NCBI GenBank assembly: GCA_037447655.1
Contig: JBBHKE010003460.1
Span: 240,014 to 304,013, forward strand
Length of the DNA: 64,000 nt
Origin: Zygnema cylindricum
Lineage: Eukaryota > Streptophyta > Zygnematophyceae > Zygnematales > Zygnemataceae
Direction of reading: 5' to 3'
Positions within the stretch are counted from its first letter, which is position 1. Each line of letters starts with the position of its first letter. Below, piece by piece: positions 46,900 through 59,289 of this stretch. Below the pieces are notes generated by a model. It worked only from the letters and a program-made list of their open reading frames with translations. It was not told the origin of the DNA and did no database searches. A program made the position numbers and the translations under genes.

Positions 46900-49800
46900 C
46901 AATCTTTAATTTCAGACCACACTTCTCTCTGCAAAAATTAGCTTAGGGGAAGGCACAGGTTTCGTCATCATATCTGCTACCATCTCACTATCTGGTCTGT
47001 ACTCTAAACTGAATTATTTTGTTTTCTACTTTCCTCTCTAACAAAGCTGAGTCTGATGTCCATGTGTTTGGCTTTAAAATGGTGTTTAGGATTGGCAGAA
47101 ATAGCGATTGCTGCCTGATTATCACAAAATATTTTCTGCACACCACTGTTAAGGTGACCAAGCTCACCAAGCAAAGGACTTGACCCACATCAATTCTTTT
47201 ACAGCAGAGCAAGAGGCCATATACTCAGCCTCCATGGTGGACTGAGCAATAACCTTTTGCTGTTTGCTACTCCAACAGCAAGCCCCATCACCCACATATA
47301 ATACATATCCAAAAGTACATCTCCTCATCGGAGCATCACCATAACTGGCATCACTCCAAGTGGTGATGTCAGTATTCTCCCCACCCAAATGCAACCATAG
47401 ATCCCTAGTTCCTATCAAGTATCTAAGGACTCTCTTAGCTGCCTCCCAATCCTTCTTAGTTGGAGCATTTAAACTTCTACTCAGCACTCCTACAGCTGCA
47501 GCTAAATCCGGCCGGGTACAATTCATAAAATAGATTAGACTTCCCACTACTTGCCTGTAAGGAATAGTCTGCATGAACTTCTGTTCATCAGGAGATAATA
47601 CCCTCGTCTAAGACTATGACTCCATTCTTCCTCACTCCCCTCACTTCCCTTCTTTAACTCCATTGGAGTTGTACAAACTATTAGCTTTATCCATTTGAAA
47701 TTTTTCAAGCATGTTCCCTATTGCTTCCTTTTGAGTCAATCTTATAATTTTCCTTTTCTTGTCTCTCTCTACTTGAATTCCCAAAAATATATCTTGCTTC
47801 TCCCATATCCTTCATTTCAAATCTCCCCTTAAGATCGGTTTTCAGTTTGTTAATTTTTTCCATTGATTTACTTAAAACAAGCAAATCATCAACATAAATT
47901 GCAATAAATATAAGACCTTCCTCATCTTCGAAAACATAGATTGAGTGATCTGAGCTGATCCGAATATATCCCAGACCGGTAAGAAACTCATCAAGCTTCT
48001 TATTCCATTGTCGAGGTGCCTGTTTCAAACCATAAAGAGATTTAATCAGCCGGCATACCTTACTCTCCTCTCCTTCCTCCACAAAACCTTCGGGTTGTCG
48101 CATGAAGATCTCCTCTTCCAATTCTCCATGCAGAAAGGCTGTCTTGATGTCCATCTGATGCACTTCCATGTCTTCCGCCGCTGCTAAACTGAGAAGTATG
48201 CGGACGGAGGGAAATTTGACAACCGGGGCAAAGGTTTCCTCGTAGTCAAATCCTTCCTTTTGTGTAAATCCCTTTGCCACTAATCTGGCCTTGTAGCGTT
48301 CGATTGTGTTATCTGGGTTCAATTTTAATTTGAAGACCCACTTACAACCAATTGGTTTTCGGTTAGGTGGACAGTCCACCAGCTCCCAAGTATCGGCTGC
48401 CATGATTGAAGCCATCTCCTCATTGATGGCTGTCTTCCACCGGTTTCTTTCTGGACAAGTCATCGCCTCTCTATAAGATTGAGGTTCATCTTGATGAGAT
48501 AGTTTAGTTACCTTGTTATTAACCTGTTTTTCTTGCAGTCTTTTGCTACTTCTCCTCCCCCCCCTCAAAATCTGATGCCGGAATAGATGGTTCTCGTGGA
48601 TTCTTTCGAACAAACTCGGCTTCTCCCCTATCCCTTGATTCCGAATCAATTTCCACCACGTCTTCCGCTTCGAGTAGAGTTGTCACTGGAGTTTCCACAG
48701 CCGCGTCCTTTTCGGTCTGATTTGTTCCTGCAAGAATGTCCATCTTCTCTAAAACCTGGATAGTTAGGAAGCTCAAAGTCATCGGAATTTTCTGACTCAA
48801 ATCTGATTTTTACTGACTTTGTATATTTGAAGGGATCCACAGCCTTTCCTTCATCCATAACTACTAGATGCTTTACTAAGATTATATCTTCCCTTTTTAA
48901 ATCATAAACTCTATATCCTTTAACATCTTCATCATATCCTAATAAGTATCCCCCGGTTTTTCCTTTAGGATCTAGCTTCCAATTGGACCGATCAGTATCT
49001 AGACTGAATACTTGACTGCCGAAAACCTTTAAGTGAGATATGTCTGGTTTCCGGCCCTGTCCATCTCTCATAAGGTGTTTGATCTTTTATAGCTGAAGTA
49101 AGAACTCTATTCTTGAGGTAATTAGCACAGTTCATTGCTTCTGCCCAAAAACCTTTTTCCTATCTTTTTATCTGACAACATACTTCTAGCACTATCACTT
49201 AGTGTTCTATTTAACCTTTCAGCTACCCCATTCTGTTCCGGATTTTCTGGAACTGTCTTTTGGTGTTGAACCCCATCTTCCCTCAGAAAATCCTCAAACT
49301 GGTTAGAAGTATACTCTCCACCATTGTCACTCCTTACTCTCTTGATTGGAGTTTCATGGAGTTTTTCGCTCCATGCTTTATATTGTCTAAAACAATCTTC
49401 AGCTTCGGACTTGTTTTTTCAAAAAAATATACCCGGGAATACCGAGACCAATCATCAGTTATAGTCATCATAAATCTCTTCCCCCCCGGTGAGGGCACTC
49501 TAGCCGGTCCCCCAAATATCTGTGTGTACTAGATCTAGAAGTTGTTCTCCCTTATAGGTGGCTGTTTTAGGAAAGGGTAATCTGTGTGCTTTACCTTGAG
49601 CACATCCACTACAATCACTTATATCATCACTCTCACTGAACTGAATCCCTTCCACCACTCCCATCTTTTTCATCTCTCTTAACTTATCTAGATTCACATG
49701 CCCAAGCCTCTTATGCCACATCATAATATCATGAACACCAGCATAGTAAAGTTTCTTCTTTTCATTACTTAAGATCAGCCTAAACATCCCATGGCTACCT

Positions 49801-51260
49801 TTCTCAGCAATGAAATAGACATCATCCTCAAAACTAGCAGTAAAGACTCCTTCCCTAGTGCTAGTAAAAAAAACCGTTATCATCTAATACTGATGTAGAG
49901 ATAAGATTTTTGTTCAGCTCCGGAATAAACAATACATCGGAGAATGTTTAATATGGATGTCTTTCCTTCTACTAACACTTTTAGATCTACCGATCCTACA
50001 AGAGTAGTGGTGACTATCCTCCCATCCCCGTACTCTATCTCTACGGTGGGAATCTTTCTTATCTTAGTGAACAGGTGTCTATCCTTACACATGTGCATGG
50101 AAGCACCTGAATCTACAATCCAGCCTGCTTCACCTTTCAATCCGCCGTAAGCACATTTCTGCCTCCGTGGAATTTCGACCTCTTTTTTCGCCTCCAACTC
50201 CTCATCCAAAAGGAGCTCATCGTCCTCGTCCTCGGATTCAGCCTCAAGAACCTGTGTGACAAGGGCCTTTTTCTTTCCTCTCGGGCTATCACCGGTTTGC
50301 CCCTCCTTTAACCGAAGCTCGGTTAGCTTAGTGCACTTTGCCATATAGTGCCCCCGGTTTCTTACAAAAATGACATAGACCTTTGGGAGCCCTTGGTTCG
50401 AACTCATCTGCCTGTTTTTTCTGCTCCCTACCCCCATAGTTTCCGACCGGTTTTCGAGAATCCCTGTTCCTCCAATCAGTCGCTGTTGCCAAGGCTTGAC
50501 CACTCTTTCCCTCCCCTTCGTATCTCAATTGTATTCTCTTCAACGAGAATCATCCCTACCACTGAGTTCCATATCCACCTTGAGTCAGGCAAGTCCTGCA
50601 CACGGTAAACTATGTTCACGAACTCATCAGGTAACTTCATCAGTAAAACAGTTAACCTTTTCTTTTTCACTAAAATCTTTTCCCCGCACTGTGTAGCTCC
50701 ATGAAGAGTGTAGCAAGCTCATTGCAAAAATCCAACATATTTTCCCCCTTTGTATACATACTCCTTAACTTTCTGATCAACCAACTGTTGTTGCTGAATC
50801 GTACCACTTCGGTACATCTCTATGAGAGCCATCCAAAGATCGGATGCTCTTTCTACCTGCAAATGAGGACATGCAAGTCCTTGAGTGAGATGGCGTAGGA
50901 TGAAGTGCCTTGCCGCCATATTGTTGAAGTCCCAGGTTTCAGTATCATTCTCCTCGTTCCTCGGAATAGGTGACATGAATGCTAAACCAGTTGCTATTGG
51001 TGTGGTCGCCTCTTTCTTCCTTTCCTTTGTCCACCACCCTCTCCTTCCTTTTGTTTCCCTCCGTTGAAGGTGAATCCTCTTTCCTGGTGAATCTGCTTCC
51101 TCCAAACCCTGGAGGAATTCCAAGACTTGATGGACGCCCCAATCGTCCACTCACTATCCCCCAAAACCTTTTTTCGCATAGAGCTCCTATCATCATACTT
51201 TCCCAGTATATGAAGCCAGTTCCATTAAAGATTGGTACCCTAGAGGGTGGGCCCATAACC
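46900..51260 (-). pseudogene. Element E gag-pol, frameshifted
   Basis: In element order: gag pieces 51280-50719 (MEVSELQVMGP start in the LTR) and 50670-50476; a knuckle disrupted by a frameshift near 50350; protease with VDSGASMHMC in 50503-49880; GAG_preIN/HHCC with WHKRLGHVN in 49883-49500; degraded integrase 49500-48840; linker 48800-48546; reverse transcriptase 48649-47705 ([15 protein letters not shown] near 47892-47903); RNase H 47574-46900 (TWSDASYGDAPMRR). The domains are well conserved and the damage is mostly small indels. Confidence 0.88.
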
Positions 51261-52302
51261 TGTAACTCTGAGACCTCCATAAGTCCTCAGAGTGGACAGC
51301 TTCCAAAAAGCCTCTAGGATAATCCTGACCCCTTTGTGTTTAAGCAAAAATAACTGCCACCCTGGCAGACAAAAACCCTAACCACCTGCACCCCTGTGAA
51401 GGCAAGACTCCCCTGAGTCAGTAGCAAAAAGAATCTCTGAATTTGCTCCCCTGAGCAGTAAGTTATGGAGGGTCAAAGTTGACCTTTTGTACAGAAGCTC
51501 TCTGGGAGAGAGGGTCCTATCTTCTAATTTTTCTAAGTTCTATCTCTCTCACAGACTCTATCTACTGATGTACGGAACCAATCAGAATTGAGTTCCGTAC
51601 GCAAAAGTACAGCCGCCAGTGTACTTTCAGTACGGACATTGTACCACATGGCCTAAATGTCGACACATGTCAAATCCGGATTCGGTGCCATAATCTTCGG
51701 AGATTCTACAATCCAACGGAATATCGCCACGCGTCATCCGATGTGGCGATGGCCACAAACCGCCGAAATCTTCCTCCGCGATCTCGGCGCTAATTCCGGC
51801 CGGTCCGATTAAATTCAGATTTAATCGTAGCCGTAATAAATACATGCGCGGTATTTATTTCACTTCCGAAACAAATGCGCGGTATTGATTCGTAATCCGT
51901 ACCGTCATCCGTACCGGATCTATGTATCCCGTAAATCCGTAATAGTTAAATGAATTTATCGTACGTATACATCTTTAAATTGTTATCAAACTATATAGTA
52001 CGTAACACTAATCCTAGACTTAACGGCTAAGGCTACCGGCTACTTCCTATCTGCCGGCCGGTAGGTACATGGATCAAATCCTGCGCCGGCACATATCTTT
52101 TAGATAAATAAATAAACCCTAAAATAAAATTCCCGTAAACCTTAGGATAGCCAAGGTAGCGATGGCTCTAGCATCCTCTCCAATGTCTCAGTGACTGCGA
52201 CAAGTTTGAGAGTTGGAGAGAGAAGTTAGAGGTAGACTGCCTCGGCTTCTTTCTATTTCTATTTAGACCTAGAAAATACTAATAAATCCATTAGTTTCTA
52301 CA
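51261..52302 (-). repeat. Element E 5' LTR
   Basis: 1,042 bp. It contains the gag ATG at its inner end, GTAC-rich promoter sequence (about 51570-51655) and the tRNA-like hairpin at 52052-52091 with A-box-like TAACGGCTAAGGCT upstream at 52021. Confidence 0.9.
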
Positions 52303-52307
52303 ACCCA

Positions 52308-53606
52308 CATTAGTTCTTTTACAGCAGAACACGACGCCATATACTCAGCCTCCATAGTAGACTGAGCAACCACCTTTTGTTGCTTACTGCTCCAACAGCA
52401 AGCACCTTCCCCCACATACAAAACATATCCAGAAGTGCATCTTCTCATAGGTGCATCCCCATAACTGGCGTCACTCCAAGTGGTGATATCAGTATGCTCC
52501 CCTCCCAAATGCAACCATAACTCTCTAGTTCCCACCAGATATCTCATGACTCTCTTGGCTGCCTCCCAATCTCTCTTCCTAGGATCATTAAGACTCCTAC
52601 AGAGTACTCCAACTGCTGCCGCTATGTCCGGCCTGGTACAGTTCATAAAATAGATTAAGCTTCCTACGACATGTCTATAAGGAATAGACTTCATGAACTC
52701 TCTCTCCTCTAGACTCATCTGATCGTCTAAGATCATCACTCGTCCTTCTACACTCCCATCACTTACTTTTTTCAAGTCCATGGGAGTGGTACAACTGTTA
52801 GCATTCTCCATCTGGAATTTCTCAAGCATATTACCTATTGCTTCTTTCTGAGTAAGTCTGATAATCTTCTTCCCTCTATCTCTCTCCATTTGGATCCCCA
52901 AAATATATTTTGCCTCCCCTAAATCCTTCATATCAAATCTGCCCCTAAGATCTTTCTTTAGCCTATTGATATTATCTAAAGACTTACTTAACACAAGCAG
53001 ATCATCCACATAAATTGCAATAAAAATGACACCATTCTCATCTTCAAACATATAGATAGAATGGTCAGAGCTGATCCGGATGTATCCCAGATCGGTGAGA
53101 AACTCATCTAGTTTCTTATTCCACTGTCGGGGAGCCTGTTTCAGTCCATATAAGGACTTTATGAGCCTGCACACTTTGCTCTCTTCTCCTTCTTCCACAA
53201 ACCCCTCGGGTTGCCTCATAAAAATTTCTTCCTCTAACTCACCATTAAGAAAAGCAGTCTTAATATCCATCTGGTGAATTTCCATGTCTTCCGCTGCGGC
53301 CAGACTGAGGAGAATCCTTACCGATGGGAACCGAACAACTGGAGCAATGGTCTCCTCGTAGTCAATCCCCTCTTTTTGGGTGAACCCCTTTGCTACCAAT
53401 CGAGCCTTATACCTCTCAATTGTATTATCTGGGTTCAGTTTTAGTTTAAATACCCATTTACATCCAATAGGTTTTCTGTCTGGAGGGCAATCCGCTAGTT
53501 CCCAAGTATTTGCTTCCATGATAGAAGCCATCTCATCATTTATGGCTCTAATCCATCTTTCTTTCTCTGGACTATTCACTGCCTCTAAGTAAGGACTGAG
53601 GCTCAT
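52308..53606 (-). pseudogene. Element D reverse transcriptase-RNase H open frame, cut by E
   Basis: About 430 codons are uninterrupted: RT with [27 protein letters not shown] and YVDD (53001-53012), then RNase H with CTRPDIAAAVGVL, TWSDASYGDAPMRR and MEAEYMASCSAVKELMW. The insertion of E removes the rest (continued at 45829-45541). One conserved Phe is changed (EETIAPV instead of EETFAPV). Confidence 0.88.
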
Positions 53607-56350
53607 CTAGGTGAGATAGCTTAGTTACCTTATGAGCAGCTTGTTTTTCCTGTATCCTTTTGTTGCTCCTCCTTCCTCCCTCAAACTCCGAAGCTGGAAT
53701 GGATGGAAGTCTTGGATTTCTTCTCACTGTCTCATCGGCTCCCCTGTCCATAAAAACCGTATCTTGTCCCGCTTCTTCCATCTTTTCGAAGTCCATAGGA
53801 GTATGTGAGGTTTCCGGTGAGTCTTCTGTATCTTCAATCTCCCCTGAATCTGTAATCACAGTTTCACTCATGTCTTTTTCGGGAACGACTGAGTTCTCCT
53901 CACTTTCGGACTCAAATCTGATCCTTATCTTCTTTGTATATTTGAAGGGGTCAAATGACTTCCCTTCATCCCATGACAACTAAGTGTTTGACCAGAATGA
54001 TATCTTTCTTTGCTAAATCATAGACTCTATATCCCTTAACATCCTCATCATATCCCACAAAGTATCCAGGTTTTCCCTTAGCATCTAGTTTCCAGTTTTT
54101 CCTATCCGTGTCAAGACTGTAAACTTGGCTACCAAATACTTTAAGGTGTGAGATATCTGGTTTCCTTCCAACCCATCTCTCATAAGGTGTCACTCCCCCT
54201 TTACAGCTGAGGTAAGGACTCTATTTTTAATATAGTTGGCACAAGTTCATTGCCTCTGCCCAAAATCTCTTTCCTATTTTCTTGTCTGCCAACATACTAC
54301 ATGCACTATCTCCTAGTGTTCTATTCAACCTCTCAGCTACCCCATTTTGTTCTGGGTTATATGGTACAGTTTTTCTGGTGCTCGCACTCCCTCATCTCTC
54401 AAATATTCTTCAAACTCGTTAGAGGTATATTCCCCCCCATTATCACTCCTTATCCTTTTAATGGGGGTTTCATGCAACTTCTCACTCCAAGCTTTATATT
54501 CTTTGAAGTAAGTTGATGCTTCAGACTTTGTTTTCAGAAAGTAGACTCTAGAGTATCTAGACCAGTCATCAGTTATTGTCATCATAAACTCTTTCCTCCC
54601 AACCGAAGGTACTTTTGCAGGCCCCCAAATATCTGTGTGGACTAAATCTAATACTTTCTCACCTCTATATGTGGCGGCTTTTAGAAAGGAAGTCTGTGAG
54701 CCTTACCTTGAGCACAACCACTACAATCATCCATCATTTCATTATCCCCAAACTCAATGCCATCTACTACCCCAAGTTTTTTCATTTCCCTTAACCTATC
54801 AAAATGTACATGTCCCAACCGCTTATGCCAAATCATCACCTTAGGAACACCAACATAGTAGGCATTCTTCTTTTCATTACTCAAGTTAAGCCTAAACATT
54901 CCTTGGCTACCCTTATCTGCTGTGAAGTAAACTTCATCCCCATACTTAGCTGTAAAGACTCCCTTTCTGGTGAAGGTATCAAACTCTTTGTCATCTAACA
55001 CAGACGTAGAGACAAGGTTTTTACTCAGCTGTGGAATGTAAAGTACATCTGAGAATGTAAGTATAGAAGTCTTACCCTCCACTAAGACTTTCAGATCTAC
55101 TGATCCCACTAGATCTGTAGTAACCACTCTCCCATCCCGATACTCTATCTCTACAGTAGGAATCTTTCTTAACTTAGTGAAGAGTTCTTTATCACGACAC
55201 ATATGCATGGATGCACCTGAGTCGATGATCCATCCTTTCGTGGAGCTTCCCGGATGGCTCCAAGGGCACACTTCTGCCTCCGAGGAATCTCCTTCTCCTC
55301 CAAACTCTCGTCAAGAAGAAGCTCCCCAACCTCCTCATAGGACTCATCCTCGGTTTCTCCTGACACCTTTGTAACCACAAGTGCCTTTTTCTTCCCTCCG
55401 GAAGAACCCCCCTCCACGGTTCTCTTGGAGCCTCAGCTCTGATAGCTTGACACAATCTGCAATAAAGTGCCCCGGCTTTTTGCAAAAATGACAAAGACCC
55501 CTTTGGGGGCCTTTGTCCCCCTGAATGATCTCTTTCCCCCTCTATAAGGTTTCTTCGGGTCCTTTCCCCATCGGTCCCCTCCTACTGCCTAGAGCTTGAA
55601 TGCTCTTTCCTCCTCTTCTAATCTCCATTGTGTTTTCCTGCACAAGTATCATCCTGACTACTGTGTTCCATTTCCATGAACTATCAGGCATTCCCTGTAC
55701 TCGGTACACTAAGTTTTCGAACTCATTTGGTAATTTCATGATAAGGGTGTTAACTTTCATTTTCATTGTACCTATCCATCCGGCACTTTCCATTTCTGTA
55801 TACAAACAAGAAAGATCATTACAGTAATCTAACATCTTTCCTCCTTTGTAAGTGTAACTCAATAGCTTTTGCTCAGCCAACTGGAGCTCCTGAATAGTTC
55901 CAGCTCTATAAATTTCCACCAAACTCACCCACAACTCCTCGGCCTTGTAAATGTGAAGATGAGGAGTGGCCAAACCTTGAGTGAGGTGCCTCAGAATGAA
56001 GTTCTTGGCAGCCATGTTTACATCCTCCCATATTTGAGTATCGTTCTCCACGGTCTTCACGATTGCCCGCTCCCGATACTGTGGCAATAGGAGTAAGGGG
56101 TGTCTCCTTCCCTTTCCCCTTTTCGGACACACTGCTGTCCCCATCATCTGCCTCCTCCGCCGAGGCAGCCGTTGTTGCAAGAAACCTTACTCCTCCAAAT
56201 CCTGGTGGAGTTCCTGAAGGTGGACGTTTCACTTGTCCACTGACGATACCCCAGTATCGTTTTTCACACAAAAACTCCCATCATCATGGCTTCCCATAGA
56301 TGAACCCAGATCCATTGAAGGTGGGCACCCTAGAGGGTGGGCCCATAACC
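53607..56350 (-). pseudogene. Element D gag, protease and integrase, frameshifted
   Basis: Gag starts MEDTKLQVMGP at the LTR edge. The gag core is in 56180-55542 (NMAAKNFILRHLTQGLA). A knuckle region near 55460-55490 is frameshifted. Protease with IDSGASMHMC and WHKRLGHVH lie in 55271-54681. The integrase core is in 54585-54337 (ITDDWSRYSRVYF, SDNGGEYTS). The integrase C terminus and linker are 54193-53572. Several 1-bp frameshifts separate these blocks. Confidence 0.85.
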
Positions 56351-57402
56351 TGCAATTTTGTGTCCTCCATTGGACCACAGAATACAGGAAGCCTCTAGAT
56401 AGTATTTAACTAACCCACTTTAAGCCACAACCACTGCTGCCCAAGAAGGCAAACTGACAATTTGACTGCACCCCTGTGTAGCTTGGACTCCCCTGAGTTC
56501 GTAGAAAAAAGAATCACTGAAAACGGCCAACCAGGCGATAAGTTATAGGGTGGCAAAGATGCCAATTTATACAAACTCTCTGAGAGAGAGGACTATCTAC
56601 CTAAATTTTCCTAAGTCCTAGTTTTTCCTAATTCCCTCTCATAGCTCCTATCTACCTGCCTGTACGAACCAATCACAAAACTGTATAGTACTAGAAAGTA
56701 CTACTGCCGATGTACTTTCCTGTACGGCCTCTGTACGACAAGGCCATAAGTGGACGCGTGTATACTTTCCACTCATCCGTACGTTCCTCGGAATTCCCGC
56801 GACCGAATGATGTTTCCCCCACGTGGCGCCAGGTGATGCCACGTCACTAAATGCCAAAGTGACCACTCCGGGATTTCGGCGATGATGTGCGCCGTTGGAT
56901 TATATGCGAAACGTAATCTTGGCCGGAATAAATACTTGCGCGATATTTGTTCCGATGTAGAAATAAAATGCGTGGTATCTGTTTTGAATTAGCGTCGTAC
57001 GACGTACTTTATAAAACTGTATATATGTACGCTGTAAACAGTTTTAGTTAAATGAACTTTATCCTTTCGAACTAAATATATATCTATCACATACCATAGC
57101 ACTTAGCATTGGTCCTAGTCTATTAGGATAAAGCTGACGGCTACCGGGTCAACTTGACGAACCGCAGGTACCGGGATCAAATCTCTGGTCCGTCAAGTAT
57201 ATTTTTAGTAACCTACTAAAAATTGCTGTCTGTTGAACTAAGGCAGCCATGGATCAACCTCTCTCTCTTTCCTTCAGTGACTACAGCAAGTATGGGGGCT
57301 AGAGAGCGGAGGTGGAGGCAGGCTGTCCGTCCCTTTCCTTTTTCCTTTTATAAAAACATATTTAAACCTAGAAAATACTCTAGAAATCTATAAATTTCAA
57401 CA
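56351..57402 (-). repeat. Element D 5' LTR
   Basis: 1,052 bp, partner of 44464-45523. It has CCACGTGGCGCC near 56820, GTAC cores near 56660-56740 and the tRNA-like hairpin at 57153-57197. Confidence 0.9.
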
Positions 57403-57407
57403 GTGGC

Positions 57408-57832
57408 GCCACGTGGCACCGCGTGACGCTATCTCTGTGTGCCGCCAAAAGCTCATTTCGCGTGGCGGCTATAATGCCGGCCGTCCGATCCAAAACATAT
57501 TTTACACGGTTCAGATTCGCGTACATGCAGGAATTGCTCCTTTTGGTTAGTCTGTTGTTAATTAGCTGTCGCATGAATGTTTATATATTTATAAAACCCG
57601 TCGCGTGTATCGTTTCGTAACGCCTTAATGGTCAAGGCGTTAGGCTATAGAGAATCTAGAGGTCGCAAGTTCAAATCTAGACTTAGGCATCATTTTAGTA
57701 AAATACCCTCTACTTAAAAAACTGCCACTTTCTAAATATGGCGGTAGTCATGGCACGCCTTTGATCCCCACTCTCTTTTTTTAAAGAAAAACTAAAATAG
57801 GGAAGTGAACTATTAATTACCTCTTTTCAACA
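57408..57832 (-). repeat. Element C 5' LTR, outer half
   Basis: It continues the LTR cut at 44463 and ends with CTCTTTTCAACA at 57832, the outer terminus. The tRNA-like block (57618-57690) is clear: TGGTCAAGGCGTTAGGC and then GTTCAAATC. Confidence 0.85.
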
Positions 57833-58231
57833 TGGATGAAGGGAAATCTATAGATCCCTTTAAGCATACAAAGACAGTCAAAATCAGATTTGAGTCAAAA
57901 AATTCTGATGACTTTGAGCTTCCTAACTATCCAGGTTTTCGAGAAGATGATGATCTTGTTGGTACAAATAACACCTAGGAGGAATCATCCGTGGAACCCC
58001 AAGTGCCAACTCCAACCGAAGCGGAAGACGTGGTGGAAATAGACTCGAAATTGAGGGATAGGGGAGAAGTCAAAACTATTCGAAAGAATCCACGAGAGCC
58101 ATCTATTTTGACATCAGAGTTTGAGAATGGAAGGAGAAGCAGCAAAAGACCGTAAGAGAAACAAGTTAACAATAAAGAATCAAAATTGTCTCATCTCGAT
58201 GAACCTCAGACTTATGGTGAGGTGATGAACT
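57833..58231 (+). pseudogene. Element F integrase C terminus/linker fragment
   Basis: Reads MDEGKSIDPFKHTKTVKIRFES and then NSDDFELPNYPGF, the copia region after the integrase core, with in-frame stops (for example TAG near 57977). It resembles the same segment of element E. Confidence 0.75.
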
Positions 58232-59289
58232 TGCAACTCTGAGACCTCCATTGGCCCTCAGAGTAAGCAGCTCACACGAAGCCTCTAGGATAACACTGAC
58301 CCCTTTGTGTTTCAGCAAAAGTAACTGCCACCCTGGCAGACAAAATCTTTGACCACCTCCACCCCTGTGAAGGCAAGACTCCCCTGAGTCGATGACAAAA
58401 TGAATATCTGGATTTGCTCACCTGAGTAGTAAGTTATGGAGGGTCAAAGTTGAACTTTTGTACAAAGGCTCTTTGGGAGAGAGGGTCCTATCTACCAAAT
58501 TTTCCTAAGTCCTATCTCTCTCTAAAACTCTATCTAATGAAGTACGCCACCAATCAAAATAGTGTGTCGTACAGAAAGGTACAAGCGCCGTTGTATTTTC
58601 TATACGACCATTGTACGACATGGCCAACCAGTCGACACATGTCATATCAGTATATTTTTTGTAATCCTCGGAGATGCCGTAATCTAATGTGGTCGTACCA
58701 CGTGTCAATCGATGTGGCTGTGACCAAAAATCGCCAAAAACCTATTCCGCGATGTCGGCATCCTTTGCGGCTGTCCGATCAAAACCGGGTTTTAATCGTA
58801 GCCGTCATAAATCGTTGTGCGATATTTGTTTCGCTGCCGAAACAAAATACGCTATATCCGTTTCGGAACCATACCGTACTCCGTACTTTACAAACCTGTA
58901 TCCATGCGCGACGTCTTTAGTTTCAGTTAAATGAGTTAGTTCACTCTTCACAGTTTATACATTTGTCAAACCTTACATGTCTCAGCACCAATCTTAGACT
59001 TTAGGATAAAGCTACCGTCAATTTTAAACTTGACAGACGGCAGGTACCAGGATCAAATCCTGGGTCCGTCAAGTATATTTTAGTAAATCTACCAAAATCT
59101 ACCACATGTCTCTCTATCTCTTTAAGCAACATAGGCAGCCATGGCTCTAACTTTCTCTTCAACTTTCAATGACTGCGAAAAGTGTGGGAGCTGAAAAGAG
59201 GAGTTCGAAGCAGACTGCTTCGGCTTCTTTTCTGTCTTTGATTTTAGACCTAGAAAATACTAAAAGTAACCATTAATATCTACAAAATT
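58227..59289 (-). mobile_element. Solo LTR G inside element F
   Basis: LTR 58232-59284 (1,053 bp, TGCAACTCTGAG...ATATCTACA on plus) interrupts the F frame just before NCLERNRW. The flanks GAACT and AAATT match at three of five positions, an eroded target duplication. The tRNA-like hairpin is at 59029-59073. Confidence 0.8.

Larger units (their letters stand above)
45830..52307 (-). mobile_element. Ty1/copia element E, full length, nested in RNase H of D
   Basis: LTRs are 45835-46881 (3', 1,047 bp) and 51261-52302 (5', 1,042 bp). The target duplication ACCCA is perfect (45830-45834, 52303-52307). The polypurine tract follows 46881 and the primer site is 51242-51260. Its LTRs are nearly identical, so it is probably the youngest insertion in the nest. 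Confidence 0.95.
44459..57407 (-). mobile_element. Ty1/copia element D, inserted in the LTR of C and split by E
   Basis: LTRs are 44464-45523 (3') and 56351-57402 (5'). The target duplication GTGGC is perfect (44459-44463, 57403-57407). The interior is 45524-45834 and 52308-56350, interrupted by element E. The polypurine tract (reverse of CTCCCCTTATTTTCTAG) is at 45524-45540 and the primer site at 56332-56350. Confidence 0.95.

Noticed and set aside
57618-57690. A functional tRNA gene in the LTR
   Set aside because: A-box and B-box motifs are present but I cannot fold a complete cloverleaf with a proper acceptor stem and anticodon arm. It is reported as tRNA-like only.
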